A DNA stretch of 64,000 nucleotides from Eucommia ulmoides (lineage: Eukaryota; Streptophyta; Magnoliopsida; Garryales; Eucommiaceae). The notes under the pieces are model-generated. The model saw nothing but the letters and a program-made list of their open reading frames with translations, made no database searches and had not been told where the DNA came from. The translations under genes and the position numbers were made by a program. Positions 10,957-22,200 of this stretch are shown piece by piece. Where the stretch lies: NCBI GenBank assembly GCA_016647705.1, contig CM028338.1:25555077-25619076 (forward strand), written 5' to 3'. Numbering within the stretch: the stretch's first letter is position 1; each line of letters opens with the position of its first letter.

Positions 10957-13242
10957 TCAGCATTGAGTAATAGGAGGTTCATCAGCCTTCTCATGAACCT
11001 GTGTAACCTGTCCGAAATCCATGAATGACAGTTGTGTCATCCCCAGGGTGGCATCCACGTCGTCTCCCAACAACGGCACTGGTGACACTTGTCTTTCGAA
11101 TCTTATAGGTTGGACAAATGCCATCAGAGGAATCACGTCTAAAGTTGACACAACTTCGTCCATCGCCGGAGTAACGAATGACGATGAGGGTCGTGTACCT
11201 AGCTGCGATGCGTAATCTAAATAAGAGTCATGCATTTGGCATATGGTGGACAACCTAGCATCAGTACCCATACTAGATGGTCCAACATCAGCACCTATTC
11301 CATACATTGTAGATTGTCCGGCATCACCTACACTACCTGGACGGTATGCGTCACAAGTCCATGGCTAAGGAACAGGCTGAGGAGATGGAGGAACATCAGC
11401 TGGCATTTGGCGTGGTACCAGATGGTACATCGCCGTCGAACATGTATCGCGAACCATATAAGAAGTCTTGTGGTATGACTCAAGAGTTTCCATCCATAGA
11501 GAAAGCCCAGTCAAGCGCATCAGCTACAATATATCCGAATCTTATGAAACACATATGATCGTTAAGTTAGTACATGAATAATAACAAGATAATCAAACTC
11601 ATATAAGTAAATAGATGGTATACTCAATGTGATCATACTTCTATAAACACTCGTCCTCCTGTTACTAGATAACCGAACTTAGGTCGATACTCTGGGTTGA
11701 CCAAGTACCTTCGTGTGATATTCCAATATCAATCCATGTATTCATGGTCAACCCCTATCCCCACTTTGAAGCTGCCCAAATCTGATTCTTGTCGTCTATT
11801 CCACGCAACAATATACTGCTAGTGTTTCACAGTCCAGTCTGCACCGTAGTGTCCTCGCCGACTAGTATTGTGCAACTTTCTATCCATAATACATGGCTAA
11901 GGAATCCATTGTTGATAACCAAATTGTCATAGCACGCGCATGGGATACGTGTACTCGACGATCTCGTAGCAGATGAAGGGCAACGTTGTCATCCATATAT
12001 CTTCCCTATCTCTAATATATGGAGATAAAGTGATAGGAAATAGAGCATCCAAACAACTTGTCCAAAAAGATATAAATAAATAAACAAATGAAAATTTTGA
12101 CATAAATAAATAACTGACCTGTCATTCTATAACCGATCTAATTGATCGCGATAGACCAACAAAGCATGCACAGCACATTTTCCAAATTGAATTCGAGGGT
12201 CTAACTGTACACCAAAAATATAAACCATAAGTTTAACTAAAAATTAATAAATACCCATTACATGATGATGAAATAAAAAAAAAAAAATACTAATTACTTA
12301 CAAGCACAAACCTAGGAGCGACTAGAAACCAAAAGTGCCCGATCTCCAACAGCTTGAATGATTCATTATAATTAGGGAGAGGGACAACAGTCGGTCGAAG
12401 TCTGGGGAACCGTTCCCAAGCCCAATACTCCAACAAAAATAGGCAGCCGACTATGTCCTTCGTCGTGCCCTTCGACGCCTTGCATAGCTCGTGGTAGAGA
12501 ACCGCTAGTGTTGTACTGCCCCAACTATACTTGATGGGAGATGTCAAGTCACGGAGCAATGGGAGGTAGGTTATCTTCACCGTGTTCTGCGATTTATCTA
12601 GCAACAACATTGTGCCAAGCAAAATCAAGCAATACGCACATCCGTAACAATGCATGACCTCCTCCCCGACATCCTCAAGAACTTCGTTTAAGGTTCTCCG
12701 TAGCCAATTAAGCTTCAAACCGCTATTCTTTATCTTATCCTCTGGCAGTGCCACTTTGAGAAGATCATGGAAAAGTACCTACCAACTAGCTACCGGCGGC
12801 GTGTCCTCAAGGCCAATAAGCGGTTGCCCGTGCACAAGAAACCCTAACAAGATGGTCACATCCTGTAGCGTGAAGATTACCTCCCCAACGGGTAGATGGA
12901 AAGTATGCGTCTCAAGAAGCCATCTCTCTACCAACTCGGTTATGAGGCACTTATCGAATCTCTTCGGCCACAGCCTAAAAGGGTCGTACAAATCGGCCGA
13001 TTCTATCAGCTCTATAACTCGATCAAGGTGTCTTCTCTCCATCCTCCTACATCAACTCTAGGACAGTCGAGCAAACTAGTATCCTGAAACATTAATTAAG
13101 ACACAATAAATAATATATATATATATATATATATAATTAGTGTAATAGCTTAAATATTTACCTGTCCCATCCAGACTAATGTAGACCTGTGCTCAGATTG
13201 CGAGAGTAGAACTAAATGATCTACGAGCTCAAGCTCAGACAT
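10957..13242 (-). pseudogene. Decayed plant mobile domain (PMD) gene of a Mutator-like element
   Basis: Read on the - strand, a start at 13242 opens an exon to 13162 that ends at a GT donor; a 78-bp intron with a CAG acceptor leads to 13083. The frame then shifts and continues at 13042-12779 (residues ELVERWLLETHTFHLPVGE, then a TLQDV-ILLG block) and 12754-12290 (motif YWAWERFPRLRP). More PMD-like sequence with stops lies at 12000-11640, and a Pro/Ser-poor tail at 11307-10957. ERW-x-x-ET-H-T-F-H followed by E-x-x-x-TL-x-D-V is the signature of PMD (aminotransferase-like) proteins such as MAIN and MAIL1. PMD genes are known to travel with plant Mutator and gypsy transposons. Several stops and shifts make it a pseudogene. 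Confidence 0.72.
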
Positions 13243-13669
13243 AACTGAAATTTTGTCTCCCAACACTTGTGTCAAATTTATTAGCACGAAATTAAAATTT
13301 AATCACATTTATAAACTGAAAGTAACATTCATTATGAATAAATGTCTACGACAAGTGCATGGAATTTATGATACATAAAGTTGGTATATGAAATAAATAA
13401 AGTAGCATAAGCATTCATTACACCAAACCAACAAAATCAATTGGGTGCATGGCGGGGTCGGGATTGACACATTCTCTTATCATGTTCAGTCTAGGAACAC
13501 AAACCACATTAATTTGTCATTATTCTTCGCGACTCATCCATCTTGTTTTGAATGCGAGTGGATTTTGATTGACTACGTTGCATAACTTGAAATTTAGGTC
13601 CAAAATAAGGTTTGGAAAATTAATATGTGGCCAATAGTCTTCATGAATAATCAGTTGAAATGATGACTC

Positions 13670-16213
13670 TTATGCCATCAATTGATTCGTCATCGTGTAC
13701 TCAGCTACAATAAAGCAGAACATATCAAGACCACTATACTCAGTGGCTGCAAGTATATGGGAGCATGGATATCGCCAAATTTTATATTTCTCACATGTGC
13801 AATCAGTATTATCCCCTAATGTGATGGTGTGAACGATAAGGCCCCCAGCAAAAGTCTTTCTAATTTTGATGTCATAAATTGCATTCTCTCTAAAAAAAAT
13901 CATATTTAATTAAATTATTTGTGGCAATAATTACATTATATCTAACGTAAAAAAAAAAAAAAAAAAAGGTAAATAATAAATAGTAATTACCGATTGAGTA
14001 TTTGAATCTCGTATGTTTTGAATTTAGCTCGAGATTTCTACATTTTTTCAATGACGCGTTTAGCGTATAGGCAATCGTCGGCTGAATCCTTTAGAGCTTC
14101 TTGTCAACCAATATCAAAATATTTAACCATCACGTAGAAAGTAATCTTTACAGATGTTGTAATTGGAATATTTCTTGTACCCTTCAAGCAGTTGTTAAAT
14201 ACCTTAGCGTAACTGGTCGTCATCACTCCCCAACACTTACCATCATTGTGTGCCCTGGTCCATTTTTCAACTTCAATGCTCTCCAATCACATATGCACCC
14301 GAATATCTAATTTTTTTTTTTATCTCTTTCATGATTGCATTGTATTTTTGAATTTGTGTAGTAGTACCCACGTTCCAAGCAAGATCTTTCAGTTATTGAT
14401 TTTTAATGTGCTTGTTGAAATTGCTGCAAAGGTGCCACAAACAAAATCGGTGATATTGAACGAGATCGTTATGTTGATTAAGTCACAGATTATCAACCAC
14501 ACTAGTAATGCCCGCGTGTCAATCGGATATCAAAGTCACCTCAGGACGATCTATGACAATATGACGCTTCAGCATGTAGATGAACCATCGCCAACAACGA
14601 TAGTCCTCATTCAGTACGACGGCAAAAGCCAAATGATAGCACTTGTTGGATGGCATCATTCCAATGGCAATTAAGATTTTCCCCTCGTATTTACCATACA
14701 AGTGGGTCTTGTCAATCGTGAGGATAGGCCAACAATAACACCATCCGTCAACTGAAGGTTTGAATACCCAAAATACCATGTCGAATGTCTTGTAGCAAGG
14801 CATATCAGTTAGAATAGTGCTCCACTCAATAATCGTACCCAAATTGTAGTGATGCAACGCGGCCATAAACTTCGACAACTTCCGATATGATTCGTCCAAA
14901 TTTCCGAACGAGGTCTCGATGGCTTTAGATCTAGCCAACCAAGCTTTTCGATAGGAGATGGTGAATCCCTGAAACTGCTTCACGGAACCCACAATAACAC
15001 CCATCTTCAATAAGCTGTATGATTATAGAAATATGTGTGTTGCCCCTCGTACTGCATAATCTGAAACATACCGTAGATTTGTTTCATAATCGTCTGAAAT
15101 CTCCAACTGCATCCATGTAGGCATTTAACTAACCAAACATTCTTGTGCGGTTCTCCCACACAAAACTCTTTATTTTTCATGTCGTGGTAATATTTCACGA
15201 CATCCTAGACATGTTTTTTGTCCTTAAAGACCATACCAGTACGGAATTCGTTCATCTTCGGTGTCCAGAAATTCTTCCGCAACTTCGGCTCGTATTTTTT
15301 CCATGTCATTTTCGTTACCCCAATCCAACTTATTAAAAAATGGAATAACTCTATCTAGCTCCAATTGTTAACTCTGACTCCCTTGCCTGCTAGGCCCAAC
15401 ATCTAGATCTTCGTCTCTATCCCCATCATTCTTCTTTGGCTCCAACGCAACATCCTCATCTAACTCTTCTTCTAACACACCGTGATGACTATCAATTGTA
15501 TTTAACTCACTACCATAATTACTTGTGTTGTCTTGTGGTAGACTACTTGTTGAATAATGGTGATGTGGAACAACAGAACTGGTGCCACGATCACAGTCAA
15601 TTATACTATGAGAATGATCTTGTTCTGGAATGTGGGGGTAGGACAGTGTAATTAGACTCAACTAATTGGGGGTGCGATATGGAAATACTGTGAAAATGAT
15701 ATTGTTCTAGAATGTAGGAGTGGGACAGTATAATTAGACTGGACTGCTTGGGGGTGCGACATGGGAATATTATAGTCAACAAATTGTCTGTTAGATTGTG
15801 TACTATACGAATTAAAATTCTGAGTCATTAAGTGGGTAAAATGGCTAGTTTGGGGAAAAAATTCGAATCATGATCAAACGTTTGTTTTACCTCTACATAC
15901 ACCTCAACAGTAAGAAGCGAGGGTATGTAAAGAGGTAACTCAAACACGTTTAATACTGAGTTGTCCCTAATAGAGAACAATGTATATTTAAAATCCCCCC
16001 GATAAGAGCCATCGACATCCTACACTTTAATTTCAAATTTCCATTAGCCCCATCCTCAAGAACACATTATCTTAGCATCTCAATCAATTCGTTTAAAGTT
16101 GTTCCCTTAGAGATAACCAAAGATTTTACAGATAAGGTAGTGTAAGAAACTCCGAATTCGGTACTTTCTAATATTCTACAACCCAAATACAATAACAACT
16201 TGATGTTGTCCAT
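13670..16213 (-). pseudogene. Decayed MuDR-type (Mutator-like) transposase
   Basis: The order on the - strand follows MURA proteins. The N-terminal region starts at the ATG at 16213 (MDNIKLLLYLG...). An acidic linker at 15661-15368 follows. A MuDR N-terminal DNA-binding region at 15198-15010 carries C-L-H-G-C-S-W-R. The catalytic MULE domain at 15010-14500 carries LTIDKTHLYGKYEG and FAVVLNEDYRCWRWF, which hold two of the acidic catalytic positions. A SWIM-type zinc finger at about 13830-13740 reads CTCEKYKIWRYPCSHILA. Stops and frame changes separate the parts. The PMD gene lies downstream on the same strand, so the two were probably carried by one element. I could not find the element's terminal inverted repeats. 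Confidence 0.8.
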
Positions 16214-16289
16214 TTCAAGCGGCCATCATTTCATAAGCCAAAACAGAACAAGAAAATATTATCATTAATTAAAACTCAAATTAAACAAT

Positions 16290-17470
16290 TAAACTAATAA
16301 ACTAACTAATAATTTTTTTAAAATAATATATTATAATTTATATTTTCCCACATGATGTGTAATTTACTCAAACTTTGAGGGGACAAAGTGTACATTTTTC
16401 AATTAAACAACTAAATTAAAAAATTAAACTACCTAACTGACTAACTAAGAATTTTATTTAAAATAATATATTATAATTTATATTTTCCCACATGATGTGT
16501 AATTTGCTCAAACTTTGAGAGGCAAAAATGCACATTTTAATTAACTATTTTTTTTATTAAATAACTAAATTAACAAATTAAACAAACTAACTAACTAATT
16601 AACTTACAATTTATTTTAAAACAATATATTATAATTTATATTTTACCACATGTATAATTTGATCAAACTTTGAGGGGCCAAAGTGCATATTTTTAATTAA
16701 ATATTTTTTTTATTAAACAACTAAATTAACAAATTAAACAAACAAACTAACTAACAATTTATTTTAAAATAATATATTATAATTTATATTTTCCTACATA
16801 TGTAATTTGCTCAAATTTTGAGGGGCCAAAGTGCACATTTTTTAATTAAACAACTAAATTAACAAATTAAACAAACAAACTAACTAACAATTTATTTTAA
16901 AACAATATACTATAATTTATATTATAATTTATATTTCACCACATGTATAATTTGCTCAAACTTTGAGGGGTCAAAGTGCACATTTTTTTAATTAATTTTT
17001 TTTATTAAACAATTCAATTAACAAATTAAATAAACTAACTAACTAACAATTTATTTTAAAATAATATATTATAATTTATATTTTTCCACATGTGTAATTT
17101 GTCAAACTTTGAGGGGTCATAGTGTACATTTTTTAATTAACCAACTAAATTAACAAATTAAACTCTAACTAACTAACTAACAATTTATTTTAAAACAATA
17201 TATTACAATTTATATTTTCCCATATATGTAATTTGCTTAAATTTTGAGGGGCCGAAGTGCACATTTTTTTAATTAAATAATTTTTAATTAAGCAACTAAA
17301 TTAACAAATTAAACTCAAACTAAGTAACTAAATAACTAACAATTTTTTTTTTTTTTTATTTTAAAATAGTATATTATAATTTATATTTTCCCATACTTAT
17401 GTAATTTGCTTAAATTTTGAGGGGGTAAAGTGCATAATTTTTAATTAAACAACTAAATTAACAAATTAAA
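16290..17470. repeat. Tandem array of ~130-170-bp AT-rich units, about eight copies
   Basis: The block 'aataatatattataattta' recurs at about 16321, 16461, 16619, 16767, 16899, 17058, 17190 and 17361. Each is followed by 'tttgaggggccaaagtgcacattttt' and then by 'aattaacaaattaaac' and 'aactaactaac' spacers. Spacing ranges from about 132 to 171 bp, mostly from length changes in poly-T and CTAA spacers. It lies just upstream of the transposase start. Such arrays occur both as element interior and as small satellites. Confidence 0.8.
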
Positions 17471-17474
17471 CCAA

Positions 17475-17640
17475 CCAATTAACTAACAAATTAAATAACT
17501 AAACTAACAAATTAAATTAATTCGCTAACTAACAAATTAAACAACTAAACTAAATAACTAACAAAACTAACTAACTAATAAATTAAATAATTAAACAAGT
17601 AAAAAATATATTAATCAAACTAATAAATAAAATAAACATA
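17475..17640. repeat. CTAA/AAATTAAA simple-sequence spacer
   Basis: A low-complexity stretch of 'aactaactaac' and 'aaattaaa' words continues the spacer composition of the preceding array without its longer unit. Confidence 0.5.
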
Positions 17641-17784
17641 CATTTATAGTAGGAGGAAGAAGTTGTGAAGTTGTAAAATCCTTAATGAACAAATTACCAG
17701 AGGAAGGAGGAAGGAAAAAGGAAGGAGGAAGGAGGAACAAACTCCCTTTTTGGGGAGGAAGGGTTTTTTGACACTTACCTCGGG

Positions 17785-18080
17785 GTTGCGAACCCTGGGG
17801 TATTTATAGCTGTTGTTGGACCTAGGGCTGTGAACCACGGGTCCAGCAACGGTCAATTTTTATTTTTTTTAAATTTGAATTTGGACCCCGGGTTGTGAAC
17901 CCAGGGTATATGGGAAGTTTAATTTTTTGGTACCCGGGGTTATGAATCTAGGGTACATGGGAAGTTCAGCTTTTTTGTACCCGAGATTGTGAACCTAGGG
18001 TATATGGGAAATTTAGTTTTTTTGTACTCGGGGTTAGTAACCCTGGGTTTAAGTACCCGGGGTTCCCAACCCTAGATAGT
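17785..18080. repeat. ~48-bp minisatellite with palindromic GGGTT/AACCC cores
   Basis: Units start at about 17884, 17931, 17980 and 18027, each with 'acccggggttgtgaaccc' or a variant, followed by 'agggtatatgggaa(g/a)ttta'. The core is close to a perfect palindrome. Weaker related motifs lie at 17788-17850. A purine-rich 'aggaaggaggaagg' tract borders it at about 17695-17760. Confidence 0.7.
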
Positions 18081-18109
18081 TTTTGTTCTGTAAATAAGTT
18101 GAGAAACAT

Positions 18110-19287
18110 CACTTTTTCATATATATATATTTTTTTAAATCTAATTTTTAGGTAAACAACTCTAAAATAAACCACACACAACACAACATCATTTGATGAA
18201 TAAAATAAAACAACACTAATCCGTAATATAAAACTAAATTAAAACTTTGTTTAAGGATTTCAAAGCACTTTTTGCTTAGATAATTAGGAGGAAAACAAAC
18301 CGTACAACATTTACAATTTATCAGAGACGCAACGAAACCGAGAAGAAAACGGTTTAAGAATCATATATTACTTACTGTATAAAGTACTGCCAAATTCCTC
18401 GAGTTCTTTTGTTCTTGGAGACAACGAATACCCTCGATTCATTCAAATCCACCAAACCCTTTTGATAAAAAATGCTAACCCTTAGTGTTCTTGAGCTCTA
18501 ATCTTTTCTCACTTCTTAGTTTCTTTCGTTCTCATCATATGAGCAGTTAGAGGACAGGAAGTGCTGAAGTATTTTGGTTCAAAATAACGCATGTTTGGTT
18601 ATGAGGTCACGTGCTTAGCTTTTGACTTATTTTATTCTAATTTGGACTAACACCTTTACTAGAACCAAATTGAATCCAATTTCATTAATTAGGAACCAAA
18701 TCTGTGAAACCCAAAATATTGGGGCCTAATTGAACACCTGTCTCGAATATGAAGGGCCAAAAAAGTCATTTTCTTGACTTGAAAAGACCAAAAAGTCCCT
18801 ACACTAATGTTTGTTTGTCAATTTAGACTAATAGAATTGTCAATTGAACTAAATTGAAGCCAATTTTAATTAGAGATAAATGTGTCAAACCCGAAATACT
18901 AAAAGTCAATCGAACACTTATGAGGAATTTTTTTATTTAATTTTGTGACACTTCTAAACGTTAATTTTTAAGAAAATTTGGTGAAAGATCCTATTTCATA
19001 AAATCATCACTCTGCGGAGGCATATAACAGTAATTTTTTAACACATGACATAATTCTTAAAAAGTATTTTTTTTTAATCTTAAGACTTCACAACAAGATT
19101 TTCTAATTTTTAATTATTATTATTATTATTATTATTTTTATTTATTTTTTGACTTCTAAACGTTAATTTGCAAATTTGCTGACGCGCGAACGTACACCTG
19201 ACAATCTTTAACAACCAGCCACTTGTAACCGTCTCTTTTCCTCGGTATCTCTCGCACTTGTGGTGGACTTCGCTCTCCCACCTTTCC
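18110..19287 (+). other. Upstream region of the SDR gene
   Basis: No gene is visible. A ~190-bp spaced duplication occurs: 18650-18760 and 18826-18925 share 'ttgaa(t/g)ccaattt', 'aaac(c)c(a/g)aaata' and '(c/a)aattgaaca' words. A TTA/ATT microsatellite lies at 19107-19135. The stretch just before 19288 is C/T-rich, like a 5' untranslated leader. I could not place a TATA box with confidence. Confidence 0.4.
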
Positions 19288-22200
19288 ATGGCTTCCAAAC
19301 TCTCACTCACTCCCATTAGCGACCTCCCTATTTCAAGCAAAAAAATCGCGAGCCTTCCTCGAAGAATCTCTCTTTTCCCTACTCAGCCACTGAGTTTTCC
19401 CTCTGGGTACTCGTTATCTAAGCTTATTTCAAGCTCTGGAGGACCATCGGCAACAGTTGGGAGTACCGTAAAAGGAGAAACAATTCAAACCCCAAATTCA
19501 GACTCAACTCAAGATTCCCAAACCGCCCCTTCTGCTTCTTCTAAGGTTGTTCTCGTCGTTGGAGGCTCCGGCGGTGTTGGTATGAACTCTTAGGTCTTCT
19601 GCTATTTCTGACACTTGGTTGTCTCTAACCTTATAATGTTTATAGACTTCTTCCTATTCTTAGGATGATATGGGTGTTGCTTTTGAGGATTATATATGTC
19701 TGACTCTTCCCTGGACCCGTGCATAGCGGGACTGCGGGAGCATTGTAGCAATGGATTGCCGTGTTTATTTTTTTGTTTACTGTTGTTGTGCCATTTTAAT
19801 TCAATCACAACTTCTGTTCTGATTCATGATTTGATTTTAACTTACTTATCATGTTGCTGCATATGAATTTTGTAGTTAATTGTAGTTAATTATGTTGTAA
19901 CTTTTATTTTTATATTTAGGAGAAAATACCGCAACCACGGACCCCATTGGCTTAGAGTTTTTTCTTCCTCTTATAGGAGTGGAAGACTTATTCTGCATTT
20001 ACAGCACTTGAAATCATTTCTGCAACTAGGGTAATTGCAGAAAGTGCTATTTACAATAGCATTTTCAAAGTTGAAACTATTTTAAAAACCGACTTTTATT
20101 TTGATTATTTTTTTTTTTAAAAAAAAAAATTGTGAAGTGTAGTAAACAATTGGTTTTTTGGGGGCCAGTGCCGAATCACCCAAAGAAAAAAAAAATCTTG
20201 AATTTCGGGTTAATTGCAATTTACCATTGAATGACAATTTTTGTTATACCAACAACTTTTGCACTAAGCCTACGCATACTCTATAGGCTGAAATGCAATT
20301 ATCATCATTTGTTTTCATTAATTATGTGAGCTTGTAAAAGCAATAAAAAGGAGATGATTCTGTGAGGGGGTAGTATTGTGTTTTTAGCCATGATACGTTG
20401 TGCCTGAAGCGAGAGAGACTGAGTTGTTGAGGTTACGTTATTGGAATTTTGATTTTCTTTCATTGGATTGAAGACTAGTAAAATAATTGAAGGGTATTTC
20501 TACCCAAAAAAAAAGGTGTGAAATAACTTGGGACTTTTACCGTCCCTGTTGTTACTTTGGCATGTTTTTAAGTTACTTGTTTGCCAATGTGAACCGCATG
20601 GGGATTCTTTTTAAAGCATGAAGTCTTTCTGGAACTTATATTAGATCCATATATTTACTATATCTTTAATTTTAATTTGTTTTTTTTCTCTAAATGCCAA
20701 GTAGTTGAACTGGACAATACCAACTTGAGAGAAGAAATATGTCGTCATCTTATCAAGTCATTTCACTCAACCCACTTAAGAGGAGACTTCTTATTTTTAA
20801 TCATGAAGAAATGGTGGACTGATTGCTTTCTCTTGGTTTGATCGAGTCTACTTCTTTAGACAGTCACTTCTGTAGATAATAAGAATGTTATTAGCACTTC
20901 TTGACAAAGTTGGTGCATAATACCAAGGGTAAATTCACACCCCCTGATGTTTAATAAATGACATCTGAGGCCCTTGAGATTTAACAGAGTGAAATTTTTT
21001 ACCCCTCTCCTAGTTTCATATCTTTCCATTGTCCTATATCCACTCCTCGCACTCTGAATTATGGCTAAAACCGAATTGATGCTACTTAAAAAAAAAAAAG
21101 GATTGATGATATAGTGACAAGTAGAGTAGCTCCCTTGATATTTATGATGGTTTGGAAAGTCTCTTATGACTGATGCGGGATAGACTTCATAACACCCACT
21201 CTCACTTACAACCCCTGGTTTGCACGTGTAATCTAACTAAGAGGGAGATTATACAGCCTTCGGCTTTCACGAGTGATTTGACTGTGAGGGAGAATGAGGA
21301 GACTTCCTATAACCTTGATTCTGATACCAATTTAGGAGGTTCCAACCTAAACCCATATGGCAAGGCAACTCCTCAGCCTAAAATCATATGACCATAGGGG
21401 GAGGAACTTCTTTCATATATTGCCTAGTTTGAGAAGTCTCATAAATACGATTTGGGATTCAACACCATTAGAGTTGGGTTTGGGAATCCATGTTTGTTTG
21501 TCCCCGAGTTGTGTGGCTTCTCTCTTCCAATGTCTGATGTCTATTAATCACACGACGTCTAAGCCGAGGTTGCACATGAGGGTGCGTGTTGAATCCCAAA
21601 GGGGGGGGGGGGGAGGGCGGGCGCAAAGCTTGGTGAGCGTATGCTCAGTGAGGGTGGGCAACGCCCAGGGCATCGCTAAACTAGGCGTATGCCCTGGATT
21701 TTACCTGCTATTTTTTTTTAAATGTTGATTGGTCTTCAATGATCTCTCCTCCCAAACCCTCTAGCCTTCGATCCTCCGTTGCATTTTGAATTGGCAACCA
21801 TTTCGAACCTGGCCTTTGACCTTTGATTGTGAACCCTAAGCCACCATCTCTAACCTCTGGCCTTCAATCACAGGCTTCACTGCGTCACCTTCTTTTTTTT
21901 TTCTTTCGATCGCGAACCCTAAGTCTCATCCCTGCCTTCTTTTAATCCCAGATTCCCACTGCCTTTTTATTCTCCAAATTACAAAAACTACCCTAGTATT
22001 TTCTAAAACTCATTGGGTACCCCAAAATTTACTAAAACATACTCATCTTTACAAGAATTCACTAATCTCTTCCCTTTAACTTTCTACAAGGTCTTATATG
22101 CTCCCCAAACTTTCCAAGAATTTACATCGTTTTTCAGCTTTTTAATTTATATATCATATATATCTTTTTAAATTATTTTTTGGTATTTTTTTAACTATAT

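Noticed and set aside
12654-13061. 135-codon + strand gene
   Set aside because: It is the antisense shadow of the PMD coding frames on the - strand.
19258-19287. Upstream start for the SDR protein
   Set aside because: The codon at 19258 is TTG; the first ATG is 19288, and it gives a normal transit peptide.
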